This document shows, piece by piece, positions 11,135-25,116 of a stretch of 64,000 bases of DNA. Positions within the stretch are counted from its first letter, which is position 1. The number at the start of each line of letters is the position of its first letter. The notes under the pieces are model-generated. The model saw only the letters and a list, made by a program, of their open reading frames with translations. It ran no database searches and was not told the origin of the DNA. A program made the translations under genes and the position numbers. Origin of the DNA: Opisthocomus hoazin (lineage: Eukaryota; Chordata; Aves; Opisthocomiformes; Opisthocomidae); NCBI RefSeq assembly GCF_030867145.1, contig NC_134414.1:76746504-76810503 (forward strand), in the 5' to 3' direction.

Positions 11135-14100
11135 CTTTTCTATAGCAGCAATTGCTGCTCATAATGTAATATGAAATTTAATGAGAATTTTCTGAAAATA
11201 AATAAATAAATGCAAAAATTTTAACTTGATGCTCTGTTTTTCATATTATCCCTGGTAGCACAGTGCTAGAAATTTTCTGTGTTCTCAGCGTAATAGGAGT
11301 TTAATATAAGCTTCCTTTGCCTTAGTACACGATGCCTTGTTCAAATGGCAAAAAATTACCAGCCTGTTGCTGTGACCAGCAGCCTGAGTTTTGAGAAAGA
11401 TTGCTCTAGAACTGGAGAAATCCGCTAACTCCTAAAAATCCCAGATCCTCTGCGTTTACAGTATTTGTTTTTTCATGAGCAACTTTTTTGGCTGCATCTT
11501 TTTTTGTTGTTGTTGGTTATTATTTTTAATGGACTTTTCTTACAGATTTTCTTGGAAATCTGAGCTGTTCACATGCTGCAGCATGACCATTCAATCGCAA
11601 CCACTTAACAGCTATGCACATAATAGTCCAGTTTGCAGCTACCTATTTGCACTGGTGACCATGCTGGGCTTGGCTGTGCAAGGCTCTGCACAGCTCATTT
11701 TGTGCGTGCCAAGGAAGCCAAGAGGAGGTTGGGTTCCTCCTCCAGCTCCCCAACCACCCCTGGGTGGGCAGGCTCCGGCCAGGCAAAATCGCTCGTCCTC
11801 AGGAACTTGGTGATTCAGCTTTTGAGGAGCGAATTTCCAGCTTACCACGTTGTATTTGTTTTTGTGGGAAAGCGGCAGTTACTGAGCCATTGTTACTCGA
11901 TTTTCTAAAAGCCGAGATCAGGAAAGATTTTGCCTTTGGCTTTGGTGAGAGCAGCACAAAGCCCAAAGGCAACTGGGGAGCGTGTATAGGTGACCGCTGT
12001 AGCTGGCTGCCACTGAATGCTGGCTGCTCACATGACCAGCACTGGTGTTCAAGACTGATCAGATTAATTAGTCTGTCAGCATGGAAGGATCTGGTTTATA
12101 GCCACTTGACTATCTGTTACGGGGCTTTTTCTCTGAGCACTGTTAAGCAAATACAAATGCTTGAAAATTGCACTATTCATGAATCAAGTGAATATGGAGA
12201 GAATAATTGTCACTTCCCTAAAATGCAACAATCCAAAATGCTTTATATAAGCATATAGGATTAGAAAAATGCTGTTCTTTTCTGGTAATTTATTTTATAT
12301 TGTACTGTATGATAGTCAGCATGGTAAAGACCTATAACAATTATAGCATTTCATTACACAGTAGCACAAAACATAACGTCGTATAATAGTTTGCTTGCTC
12401 GAGAGTAGGCAACTCTATCTCAGACAGTACAACCCCCATCAGAAATCCACAGTTAAATTACATCAAATGTCTCATACTGTTGCAATCAAAAAAAGCATTT
12501 TTATAAAATCCAATTGAGCAAAATTAATTACTTCTCCATAATTCAGGTTTCAACAACAGAAAATTTAACAACCAACCTAAAATCTCATAAATTCTAATTT
12601 TATGCACGTCATAGAATCTCTGATGAAAAAATGAAGCTCTTATCTTACAAGTTTCATCCTGAATTCTTAAAAAAGACAGGCTTACGAGCAAGGATAATAT
12701 ACGTGTATTTATACAGATGTATTTCCCTATCCCCGAAGTATATAAGTGTATATAGATGCATACGCACAACATACAAGTACACGTGTGTGTGCGTGACTAC
12801 AAGTCTCTCTGCAGGCAGTGACAGTGTTATACTAGCTAGTAGTTGCTTGCAAGATGTCATACTTGACTTGTATGTGCCTCTGTTTTTGTAAATAGTTTTG
12901 TTGATACAGCAGAAGCAGTTTTTACTAAAAATCTGTGTTCTCAAAAATCATCAGATCCTGTCCTCTGAGTTGATGTTGATCAATTTTGTAATTTTGATAT
13001 GATCAGATAAAAAGGCAAACAACAAAGCAATAAAACCCTGGAAATTCTCTCTCCACTAAAAAATCTCTTAAAACCATGGCTCACGCAGGTTTCTGCTACA
13101 GAAATACTCTCACAGGCATTACACAAACTACCAGATAACTCAAGTGATTGATGAAAGCTTATACATTAATACAGCAGAAAAGTAATGAGTGGAGTATCAA
13201 AAGTACTCCTTAAAAGTAAATCCTTTAGTAATTTCTGTAATTTTAATATTTATGGAAATAATCAGTAATGTAGACTAGGTAAAGTTATGACTAGGTATTA
13301 AACTGTCATCTGATTACATGACAAATTTATAAAGACATTTTTTAATAATAAAATCTTCACGTCTGCTCTACGTATAAAACAAGGTATGACAACAGTCTTT
13401 GTAGGACCACAGAGAGAAAAAAAATCATAGCTGTGTGTTTTGCCTCAAAGAAAAAACCCAGGTGACCCTACCAGCTCTGAGCACAGCTGTCACAGCCGCA
13501 CTTTGCATTTCTACAGTGCTTTTCGCATCACAATTTCAAGGGGGAAAAAAATCGTGCTGGTTAATGCATCCTCCCCTTGGGTGCTACACCTTGTTGTCCC
13601 TCTCTGTTTTTGAGGAAATTTTGTAGTGCTCACTGGAAAGTTTAAATTCCTTTGGTTTTTGGGAACCTGGCTGAAGCTGGACTAGCCCGTATGTTCCGAG
13701 GTCCAAAGGTCCCATTCGATGTGTGGAGAAGGGTGCTTTCAGCACTTCTGAAAATCAGCCTTCATGAATTAAGAGAAAATTAAGACCGACACCACAATTT
13801 CAACTCGAGTCAAATTAGTAGAAATAACAAGTAGAGAAAACAAATGCACTTTACCCCTTTTTTTTTTTGTTTAATTTTTAAATTCAGTTTTGAGGCCTTC
13901 TTTCCAGTGCAACGTTCACTCACCTTGGAGACTGGTGAAAAAATATTTCACAAAGTATCTCAAACATTGCAAACACTTACTGGTGCCTAAACCTTCCCGT
14001 GAGATCGGAACGAGCCCCAGCTCACTGAGGCAGCAGCATCAAGTCTTTCCAGAGAGATGAAGACTATGAGGAGGATGAGGGGAGAGAGAAAGGAGTAGTC

Positions 14101-14600
14101 TGAGGAAGCAGGTAGGTTTATCAGCCCCTAACCCTGCTACCCAGACACTGTTACAAGCACGCTGTGGCACAGCATCAACAACTGCATTTGCTGCTTCCCC
14201 AAAGGAAGACCTTGATATCGTCTTATGTGCATTGGTGGAGTAAGCAAATATTAAAATTGACACATTGTAAGAGGGTTTTCTCAGCTGCACTGAATAAAAG
14301 AAAAAAAACCCCGAAGCTTTGTCAGGTTGAATAAACCACTAGGATGAAGGGAGCAAAGTGATAAAGACCTATATCCAAGCTACACAAATAAACATGAAAA
14401 CATTTCTTTTTTAAAGTGAATGGGGTGTTGGGTCAGCCAGCCACTGTCTGAGCTGTGTTTTTGAATGAATGTGTGATCTCACAAAAACAGCTTCTCCTGA
14501 TGGAAAAATGGGGAGAAAAGCTGTTGCGCTTTCTAACGAGAAACAACTTTGAATAGCAATATCAATATTGGCATATTCATTTGATCATAGTTCAATTTTT

Positions 14601-14622
14601 AATTATTTTTTAAAAAATAATT
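14601..14622. repeat. 22-bp perfect AT palindrome
   Basis: AATTATTTTTT is followed directly by its exact reverse complement AAAAAATAATT. It is low-complexity AT DNA and may be chance. Confidence 0.85.
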
Positions 14623-14839
14623 GATGCAAAAGAGTATAAATACGTGTTTTGAAAATTGTATTTATGCCTAAAGAAGACTATTCCAAAACATAGGTAGCAT
14701 TGGAAAAAATGTGCTTGATTTTGAATAATTGGCCTGCAAAACAGAATCATGTTATTGTTCACTTACTTTAGAAGGGGAATCATATGTATATGTATGTATT
14801 TCAGTCTGTCCTATATGTTACCATTCAACTCATTTTTAA

Positions 14840-14853
14840 ATATATATATATAT
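14840..14853. repeat. (AT)7 dinucleotide run
   Basis: Seven AT units form a short microsatellite in AT-rich DNA. Confidence 0.9.
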
Positions 14854-15158
14854 GTGCACCAGTTTTAAATAAAAATATATAGTAACTTTGTTAGTTAATG
14901 GCTTAGGTTTTAACACTCAGCTGGAAACTCTAAAACATTTCCTATATCTTTGGAAGTTATTTAACAAACAGTAGGAAAGTATAGCACAGAACTGTTACAT
15001 TTTATAGTCTATTTCTGTGGACTACTACCTCATACATTAATTATTTAACAACACTTCACTTACTTTCCTATGAATTTATAACCGGCAAGATTATACTTCC
15101 AGGAAAGTCAGTAAAAAAGTTTATTTCAATGGGAGAAAGTTAGCCTAATGTTTATCTT

Positions 15159-15184
15159 AAAAAAAAAAAAAAAGAAAAAAAAAA
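15159..15184 (+). repeat. A-rich tract
   Basis: There are 15 A residues, one G, then 10 more A residues. The upstream DNA shows no recognisable retroposon body. Confidence 0.88.
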
Positions 15185-18100
15185 CCCAAACTCCTAAATC
15201 CTGATTATTTCAGAGCTTAGCAAAAGTTATAACACAAATTTTCTTTTTTGTTCACGGAATTCTACTGTAGCTCTTTGAGATGTAAATTCGACCTGATGAC
15301 TCCCTTCTCTGGCTAATTAACATCGAGTTCACCATCCTGCTTTAGGATTATAATTGGCTCAACTTGCACAGTGATCTTAAGAATATGCTCTTCTCTTAAT
15401 TGTTTGACTTCATTAAAAACTCAGTATTTAGCATTGATTTCCTTTTCTAAAGAGATAAGTAAATTTGGGGGAAGTGTTCCAGCAAATCATTTAAGTGGGT
15501 TCACACCTTAAAATGTGTGAAAAGCCCCATGGGCTTCTCCCATCTAGGTTATATTCGTGATATTTAAATGCCAGACAAATTTATTTCACAACTTTGCTTT
15601 CCCTTTCCATCTTTCCTGCCCCCCTTCTTCTCTTTCCCCTTACATGTACTAGGTCCTCCTGTGCTTTACTGGTGGCAAGCTCAGTCCAGTAAAGCTTTTT
15701 TTTGGAAACCAGCTGAATTTGTATGGTATTCTTACTGGTGATGTTGCAGGTATGGTGCTCATGGAGTGCCATGCAAGGAAAGGTCCTAAGGAGAGCTGCT
15801 GCCTTTTACTGCACCACTCGACATCGCTGGGAAAAGTGGGCAAGTTTTCAGGCCCTCTCAAATTCCCGAGACCTTTGCCCACCTTTTCCAGTGGTAGCTG
15901 GTGTTCAGTAGAGGGAATCTTCTCTCCCTGCGAGCCTTGCCTTTGTTAGGTTTGGGGTCATTCTGCTGCCTCTGAGCCAATTCTGCCAGTCTGGACCAGC
16001 CACTGAGATCTGGGCCAGCAAGTGTCCCAAGTACTGTGCCAGTGCAACAAGGCGATGCTCTGAGCTGAGGTTAAGATGGGGCCATGCCGTCACAGGAGAG
16101 GCCTCTCTGGGCCCAGTTCCGCTCGTATTGCTCAAATAAGCAACAAAAATGTAGGAGACCTGACCCATAATGCATCTTCAAAGGTGCTGAGAGACCTTTA
16201 CATGATGTTGCTTTCGCAGTGTTCCTGGGAGTTATTATTGGTTCCACCTACACTAATTCACTCTCACGGAGCCTGACCCAGAAAAGAACTAGTCCATGTT
16301 TCATCTGACACTAGCCTCAAAATTAATAAAAATGAGTGAAAAATAGCTGAATAGGTTATTTTCTAATGTCTACCTTCAATTGGAAAAGGAAATTTCACTT
16401 TTTTTCCTTTTAACTCCATCTGGTATTTTGCCAGGTATAAGTCTTAATTCTGCTCACAGAAAAAAAGTATAATACTGTAATATCTGGGCACAAAAATTAA
16501 AAATGGAACAACCACACCCAGCAGTCTTTACCTGGGCTTTGTAGAAAGGTCCTTGTTAAAATGTCAGCAAGGCAATTTAAAAGAATCTCCCAAGGGCCCG
16601 GGTCAAGTTGAGGTATTTTGGCATGCGCAAAATAGAGCTCAGAAAAGGCGGTTGAAGCTTGACAACCAGAAAGATGTTGTGTAGGTGTGTTTGTGAAAGA
16701 GAGAAGTATGCAAGAAAGTGCCCAAGGAAGTCCCACTCGCATGGAACTGGAAGCAGATTTAAAATTGTGTGGGGCTGGCAGAATGAGCAGGATCTCAGTA
16801 CTCTTAATAAGCCTGGAAAAATACTTGCCGTGTTTACCTAGCCAAACTGACCTTCTGTTATCTCTTGGTTTCTTCTTGTGTCCACTTTTAAGATTTAAGT
16901 TTTACACCCTGGCTTCACTGTTGGGATGGAGATATGCTTTATTACAATGAAAAATTTCATCAGAGACTATTGCTCACTGCTTTTCTCTGCCTGCACAGAG
17001 TGGTCACAACCTTGTTGCCTGTCCACAATAGCTGAAGATATTTATGTCTGCTGCAGGAAAAACCAAATCAGGATCAAAGTAGTTTATTGATTTATTAACA
17101 GCACCTAATTAACCAGCAATCAGTGAATAATACTTTCAGGATCGAGCAATACAACAGATAAACCACAGGACTAGACTCTGCCACATATGACATAGCATTT
17201 ACATGACTTCATGCACCCCAGCAGCTCCTTTGAAACCAAATCTATTGCTGCGTCAAGGCTACACAGAATGGCTTTTCCAGATTATTTGGTTTTAGCTCAT
17301 ATAGATGAATTCATTTTTTGAAGTGTTATGACTTTGTAGTAACTCTATACAGCATCATGAAGGTATACGGAGATGCCTAGAATCGAAAACCTCATGTTGA
17401 ATCCAGATATGGAGACAAAGCTTTTAGTGCTGTGATCAGCTCTCCCTATGTTTGGTCCTGACCCGTAATTCTGCTGCCTACATTCAACCCATTCAGAATG
17501 GAATGTGAGAAGCCAGCATGAGCAAGGGTTGCCCTGTCAGGGAAGCTGATACAGAAACATTTCTTCCTGTTTTTACTTTTCCTTGCAAGAGCAACATTTC
17601 AAAGATACTGACCTGTATAACTCCAAGTCCAAGCCATTTAATTGCAGATGCTGGGTTTTTCTGAGGGATGGGGGATTTTTTTGGAGTTGTTAGGGGTAGG
17701 GTTGCTCTGGAAGTGAATGACTTCTGCAGAGCAAAGAGCCAAGAGATGCAAGTGCTACGGGGAAATTTTGAATGCATTTTCTTTCATCCTTTTCCCAGCA
17801 CCACATAAAATCGAATGACACATCTTCATTTCTTTTTGTATTGGCATAAAACCTCTCTACCCTTCCTTTTCACAGTCATTTTCTTCTATTGATGATGAAC
17901 GTTGTACAAACAGTGCAAGCATAATAAATCGGTTCTCAGTTTCCTTCTAGCTGATCTTGGATTTGGCTGGTGGCTATAAGTGAAGTAAATGTACTAGAAC
18001 AATAAATGGTAGGTTTTGAAAATAAGGATCTGATTGTCATAGCCAAATAGTCATTACGAGTGTTAATCACCAAAACTGAATTCCAGCATATACTTAACTG

Positions 18101-19616
18101 CACACCTGTCTGACATCTGGAAAATTGAACTAATCCATTTTCTGAAAGGAGCTCCAACTTGGAAATCACATTTGCGCTTGGCAGTGTTATGCCTGCTATT
18201 GTTACAAATAGCCCTGAAGATGATTAGAATGGAAAGGAAACAAAGGCAATCTCCTTTGTTTTGTGGGCTGTGTATTTTGTAGGTTTGACAGTGTTGGGAG
18301 GGAGTCATTTGCCTTGTTTTATCAGTACATAGCTCACAACGCGGCACCGAGAGGGCTCCTGCACCACTTGCCCCAGGCTCTGCAAGCAGATACTTACACA
18401 GCTTGCGTTTTGAGAAGCCAAAATGGCAGAAGAATTGGCAGCAGGGCTGGGGAGGGGGTTGACCAAGGACAGAGGAGCAAACCCCACATTTGGTGTGCTT
18501 CTCCATCCCTTCCAACCGCTCCTGTGACAACAGAGCGAACTGGGGCAGACTTCGTGCTGTGCCTTTGGAAAGCATGGCAAATGCCCCGGAAGATTTTGTC
18601 AGATTAAAACAGCCAATTTGTTAGTGGCACTGTTTCAAAAGCTTCAAAATCTTCAGGTGAGTTTGCCTATCCCGAACAAAAAAGCAGAGAAATACATTTC
18701 ATTGCCTAGAGCTTCTCAGGACACCTACTGAGCCCACCAGCATCCAAACACAGGTTTTGCTGGCAAACCATAAAAGTGCCCAAGATCCAATGTGCCAGAG
18801 AATAAATGAACACATTCATCTTACTATGAATTCCTCTTACATCAGCTACTTTTTATTTTTTATAACTACTAATTCGTCTCTCCATAAATAAAGGAGTACG
18901 CATTTTATCACTAGAAGTGACAGTTATTCTAACATAATGCTGTATTTTCTTTCTTAAAAAATTCTAGAGAATCTTATGGGCCAAAGTATTTCTTCCATAT
19001 GTCTTAGTTGTTTTGTCATAATAGCAGTAACTAAAAAAAATTACACATTACAGAAACTGAATCAGGCAACCGATTTTAATTTTGGATTTTTTAGTCCTCT
19101 CATAATGTGTGATTGAAAGTTTGTGAGGTGCTCTGTGTGGTTTATAAAACCCTGTCAAGCGCTTGTAACTTTGGCAAAGAAAGACTTCTTAATACACAGT
19201 TTTTAATGTGAAATTACCATATTTTCAGTTAGCAAGAGAGGTCTTTTTCAGCAGCTAAAATTAACTGTTGAAAAACGTTGGAAATGTGCATGGTAATGAG
19301 TTCGTTCCTGTCAAAATGAAATCATTAATATTAATTTTTACCTTCCTCTGAGTGACTCCTGCACCATTTTTCAAGCTAGAAAAGAAGTCAACGAATTTGC
19401 ACGGCCGTTGCCTGCCGTACAGGGTTAGCAGGTCTCCCACCACCAGCAAAAGACTATTTTATGTCTTGACTTCTCCTTTGAAACCTTCTTACTGCAGTGT
19501 TTAACTTTCTGATTATTTACAGGCAAAGCCATGAAAATTACTGTAAGCCTGTTTACTTTTAAAACACTTAGGATGTATAGACCTTGAGATTGCCATAAGC
19601 TGGTCTTTCAAAAGGG

Positions 19617-19631
19617 TTTTTTTTTTTTTTT
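19617..19631 (+). repeat. T15 homopolymer
   Basis: Fifteen consecutive T residues lie just upstream of a hairpin-type ancient repeat copy. Confidence 0.88.
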
Positions 19632-19685
19632 GCCAGTTAAGTAGAGCAATACATCTTGGTTCAGACTGTTCCCAAAAGACCTGTT

Positions 19686-19740
19686 TTCACCGAAGTCAAT
19701 GGAAAAATTCCCATTGATTTCAGCATAGCTGGATCAAGTC
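19686..19740. mobile_element. Ancient hairpin-type repeat copy
   Basis: GAAGTCAATGG at 19692-19702 faces CCATTGATTTC about ten bases later, so the two form imperfect inverted arms. The copy is followed by AGCTGGATCAAGTC, similar to the AGCCAGGATCAGGCC-type flank often seen with this repeat in birds, turtles and crocodilians. Assignment is by pattern memory; no family name is claimed. Confidence 0.5.
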
Positions 19741-21279
19741 TAAAGTTCAGACATTTCCAAGAGGTCTCCAAGTACAGTAAAAAAATAGGAGGATTTGAAG
19801 GCTCTTGGTTCACTGGAAGATTTCAGCAGATATTTAGTCTACGCTGATTTAATTAGGCTTAATCATAAAACTAAATATAAGCATGAATTTAAATGTCTTC
19901 TTCTAAAAGTTCTGTTTATTTAAAAAAATCACACAACAGCTACAACTGTGCTTAACAAGCAGGCAGATGACATGGAGTCTCAGTGAAAATAGCTCTTAAC
20001 AATAAATAGGTTTCATCTCTGTGTCAAAAAAGCACAATTTTAATTCCACAGCACATCTTAAAATTTTTAAAAGAAGTCATTAACAGTGGTATCTTTTCAA
20101 TTTAAAAATGTCCAAGTATTTTTAACTGCATGTACCTTGTTGGATTTTGTTTTAATTTGGAGGGAAGGGGAAATGATCAACTTGTATCCTCATTTAATGC
20201 TAACTGAATATTCCTTAGCTACTGAAGTGACTTAATGACATGAGTATGTGGTCTTATCAAAGTCCCATTATTGTTCTGACAGTATCTCATTTGTATGCAA
20301 ATCTGCTTGCATGGAACTTATTCTTTGGCAAACGGTGCTAGCAAGCCAGCAAGCGTCGTTATAATTATGTGCATGTCTCTGCGTAGTATATTTGTTACTG
20401 CATAGGAACATTATGCTGCTGTAACAACCACTGTACCTTGTATCACGCTTATGAACAGTGGTGCAGATCATCCTGCAATTTCTATCGTGAGTGATAGACA
20501 CGCTCTGTCAATCGCTGTCACCCAAGGGTAATCACAATACATACATAAGGCACCCTCTTTAACAAAATATTCATGGGGCACTTTTTTGTAGTTTCCCATC
20601 TTTTTCATAATGACGTCCACTGGATATCTGTTCAGTCAGTGCCTTACCTTCTCTTACTTTGCATATTCTTGACCACTAAGAAAAATTAGTCCTGTTAGAC
20701 ACAGACGGAAGGGCACCTGTAGGGTAGAGGACAGCTTCCGCTTGGCAGGTGTAGGCTGGTGGCAGAGGATGGCTGGAGTCAGTAGGTGGGCAGGGGGGGA
20801 GAGGAGCCGGGTCTGTATGTATACCCGGTAGTGGGTGTCTACCCAAAAATAAGGGGGATCTGCTAGGTGATTCACAGGGCCCCTTTCTGAGACCCCTGAG
20901 AACGGCTTCCCAGGAGCTGTGGCCCCTCGTGATGTTTCAGCAGTCTTCAGGACGAGGGAGGCAGTCGCTCTGCTCGAGGCCCTATAGGCAAACCCATCCG
21001 TCTCCGTGTTTCACCCGTCTCACAAGATAAAGCTAACTCTGCTTCGTGTCACGAAGCCAGCTCAATCACTTGTGATACAAATCCATGCTAGGGGAACGCT
21101 CTACAGGGATGAATATTGTCAGGGCTCGAAAAATGGCTTCAGAACTGCATGATTTCAGAAAAAAAGACAAGGACTGTGTCAATGTTCCAGCTTCGAGCCA
21201 GGAAAGTTTTATCATGAATCTTCAGAGAATAAAAAATTGAATCTATCAGGAGAAGCATAACGATGCAAAATCAGCCAGC

Positions 21280-21312
21280 AGAAACACAGAGGCATGGAGA
21301 AACACAGAGGCA
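21280..21312. repeat. Two-copy tandem repeat, 18-bp period
   Basis: AGAAACACAGAGGCA occurs at 21280-21294 and again, identical, at 21298-21312, separated by TGG. It is a small local duplication with no evident function. Confidence 0.92.
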
Positions 21313-24300
21313 ACCTCCTCCTCTGAATGTAGCCTCAGCTTACATGATTAAATGGATATGGATGCGACCCTATAGCACATCTACGTGGGGTGCTGTGGTT
21401 TGATCCATTTAGCAAGACAGGGCTGGAGGAGCTGTCTAGGTTGTTATCGCGAGTGCTCTGCAATGGCAATACATCCCTGTATACATTTATGTACATGCCT
21501 GTGCACGGGAAGCATAAAATCTGTACACCTACGAAGTTATCTGCACCTAGAGAAACATCTTCTGGTATCTGGGAAAGGAAGGCTCTAGCCAAACAAGACA
21601 ACAAAACTTCCGCAATTACTAATAAACCTGACAAACTGATTTACGGCTGTTTTTCTTGCTGTGATTTGTTGACAGATTGTTCTTTATGCAAAAATTACCA
21701 AGGTTTAAATCTGTATCATATGGCCTCTGATTCAACTGACAATATGTTACCAATTAAATTCCGCTTAAGCTATCATCAACTAGCGAACCACAGACTGCGT
21801 TAAAGAGAATGACAGTCAGATAGCCAGTAAAATAATTTGTGCCGTGATTCTGAAGGTTGGCCTATAAAGGAGGGACATTAAATAACTAAACAAAAGATAA
21901 AAAGAGTTTTTTTTTTTGTAGCGAAAATGAAATAGCTGCCGGTTTTGCATTTAATGCATCTCCTGTTGGAGAAATAGAGGTGGGATTCCTGTCCTTGGTA
22001 TCCCATACTGTTCTCACATGCAGGAGGAGCAGCACAGCAGGGTCAGTGGTTAGTGGGAAGAGTATCAATGAAACTTAACCATTTACCCTTTAATTTGATC
22101 TTAAATAACTCTTTGGCTCGATTTTGGCCCTTGCTCTTCATTATCGTTGTTTTCATTTGTAGGGAGAGAGGATGTACATACTGCCAGGCGAAAGAGTTGA
22201 TCGCCTGGAAAAAAGAAGGTGTTTCTAAATGTTTCACTACCTTCAGCCATTTTCTTCTTCACTAAGGTGACAGAAGAGCCCAGCGCAGAGAGTGAGATGG
22301 AATATCATGAAGAAAAACATGGGTCCTCGCTCCAAATACTGACCTCTGCAGCACACAGCACGGGGCAGGGCATGATGCCTTCTTTTGCAAATTCACATGG
22401 CAACCTCACCTGGAAAAGACGCATTTTAAATGTTGCCATGATATAAAAACTGCTACACATCAAGGACTGTGAGAGCTAAAAAAAAATATATGTGCTTTTC
22501 TGAGCAGCCATTAGCTGGGTTTGTTCCAGAAGAGGTGATAACTTCCTCAGAGCCGGAGCTCTGCAGCGTGAAGTGGGCTGAGGTGGGCTTACAAGGTGGA
22601 GGTGGGCTGATTCGCTTCCTTGGCTTAAACACAGTAGTGCCAAAGCACAGGGTTTAAACAGTAGGGTGGGAGCTCGTTTGTAAACGCTGCATTGTACGGA
22701 GCTTCCCGCTGTGAGTTTTATCTGCCTCCTTATCTCAGCTTTAATGTTGCGGTTGTGTATTAAGTATATGTGTGCTCCAGAGAAAGGGTAGTAATCTTTG
22801 TTTAGAAAATAGAGCCGATCACTATTAACCCTAGTGAATTGAAAATCTACTCTTTTTCCCACTGTGTCATCATCGCAGTCATTATTTACTTAAGAGCTTT
22901 TTAATGTTTTGCTGTCTGTACTGATGACTATGGTGTCCTAGGCAGGGACTGGGATGTGGGATCTCGTCGTGAGGTGTCTCTAATGAGTGCTTGAACTCCC
23001 CTTCTGTTCTGTACATTGCAATACAACATCACAAGCCAAAAAAACCCCACTGAGAAGCAACTAAAATCATAATACTTTCAAAAATACAAACATCCCTCTT
23101 ACTGAAGATTACAATGTAAATCAGGCATCTATTATTTCTGTGTCAGTATAATAATTTAAAAACAATTTCCACATGATAAGAGGCATCCTCTAAGGATGAC
23201 AAATTAGGCATAATAAAACAGTTAGGAGAGAACATAAATAAGAAGGCATTTGGGGCAAATCCTCTCCTTCCTCTGCAGTCACGCAAATAAACAGTTTGGG
23301 GGATATATGCCCCTGTTTACAACACGATAGCCAGTCCTGGAGAGGCTGTTAGAGATCCCATCAAGCCCCTTGTCCCAGCTCTCCTCCACAGAAAGGAAGG
23401 AGGGGAGCAGCAAAGTCTTCGGTCCTCACCTTGCATCCTGACTTCGTGGTCATGAATGTGAGGAATGGCGTGGCCATCTTACATCTCCCCGTCGTGGGAC
23501 AACACCCTGTGCTTGCTCTGTGGGTGGCTGGGATGGGAAGACCCGGGGCAGAACAGGCTGCCCCTCCGGTCAGAAAATTAATGTAATGGTTACGTACAAA
23601 GCTGAATCTATGCGTCTGTAATGTTGCTACACGCTTCTGTGCAGTATTCATCAGCTCTTTTCTGTACAAGAAGTGCAGGAATATTCTGGTGTATCTCAGC
23701 TGAACTCAGTTAAACTACTCCACGTGTGTTCCTGCATGAACTAAGAGTCAGTCCCCGTGCTACTCAACATTAACTCCTTTACGCATCAGCATTGCCAGGT
23801 TGTGATGTTTTTGCCTGTGTTTTTAAATCTTGCCTGGGCATCTGTGTGTGGTGCTGAAGAAAAAGGCAATCCTGCAACAGCAGATCAAGCCCTTGCTGGC
23901 GGCTCTGCTACAGTGCGTTTGTCAGTGCTTTCTGCTGCTCTGCCATCTCGTTCGGATTTTTTCCAGCTTATTTTATAGCTTGTCCTGCAGACCATGTAGG
24001 AGTGCAGATCACTGCTGCTGAAGAAGATAGTCATGAGGGATGTCACACCAGGAACAAGGATAGCTTTCTCTTCCCCATATACTCTTTCAGAAGCTGACAC
24101 TGCAGTAGCCCTGTGAGCCTCAGGTCTCTGCAGCCTGACTCTACAGGGTCCAGCAGACTGCACACTGCCTACAGATTTCTGTATCTGAACTGCTGGGTGA
24201 GCAGAAGTAAGATCCGGGATCCTACTCCTGCCCCCCAGTTTCCCCTCCCACTGACAAGCTTGGCCTTGGAGCGTAATGTTCAGTTATGGGGGAGAGAGGA

Positions 24301-25052
24301 GAGGAACAGTCGCCTCACCTCAGCGCAGACAGTGTTTTATGATAGGCAAGAAGAGGACAGGGTGGAGAAGTTGCAGACCACTTCTTCTGAAGAGCTGGGT
24401 GATCACTTGGGGATCATGCACAGCTGAGGTCATGGTAGACTTTGTCATAAATCAGCACACCCGGCCCCAGGATTGGCCATAGTGGTCCCTCTGCTGACCC
24501 CCAGCTCAGCACAGCAGGGGCCAGGCACAGCCCTCCACTCTGGCTCCAGAGGGGAACAAGTGTTTTGGGCTGCTGCTGCTGCAGTGGGACATATCAAGAC
24601 TCCAGCGGGAACCTCCCTCCTTGGCTGTCGTACCCCACAGAGGGGCTCTGCTTGCTGTTGCAGAGATTGCCACGTTCTCCCTACTCCAGGTCACCAAGCA
24701 TGTGGAAGAGCGTGGTTTTTCATAAACCGATTGATGGTGGTCAGTATCACAATTTAATGTGAATACTTGGGAATACAAGATTGCCACTATGCGTTGTGAT
24801 TGCAGAGAAGTGATATAAAGCCCACAAAACTTCATGAATGTCTTGCTGTCTCGTAGATCAGCTTTTTTTTCTCCTTGCTTGTTTTTTCAGATGAAGCTAT
24901 ATTTGTTCCAAGACTCACCGACAGTGAATGCATGCATTAGTTAGACATAACGAACAGCAGGCTGCGTGGTACTTTGCAAGATTTCCCTTCCAGCTCTACC
25001 AGCAAACAACAGAGATAGCCGCTGCCTCCCAAATTTCCATACTCTGTTTCTT

Positions 25053-25116
25053 TCTGGGCCCGGTCCAGCTTGCATTCAAGCTAATTGGGAAATTTCCACT
25101 GATTTCTATGGACTAG
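25053..25116. mobile_element. Ancient hairpin-type repeat copy
   Basis: The segment begins TGGGCCCGGTCCAGCTTGC and ends in a TCCACTGATTTCTATGG-like core. This resembles the common amniote pattern GGGCCTGATCC...ATTGAAGTCAATGG...CATTGACTTCAATGG. It is strongly diverged. Confidence 0.4.
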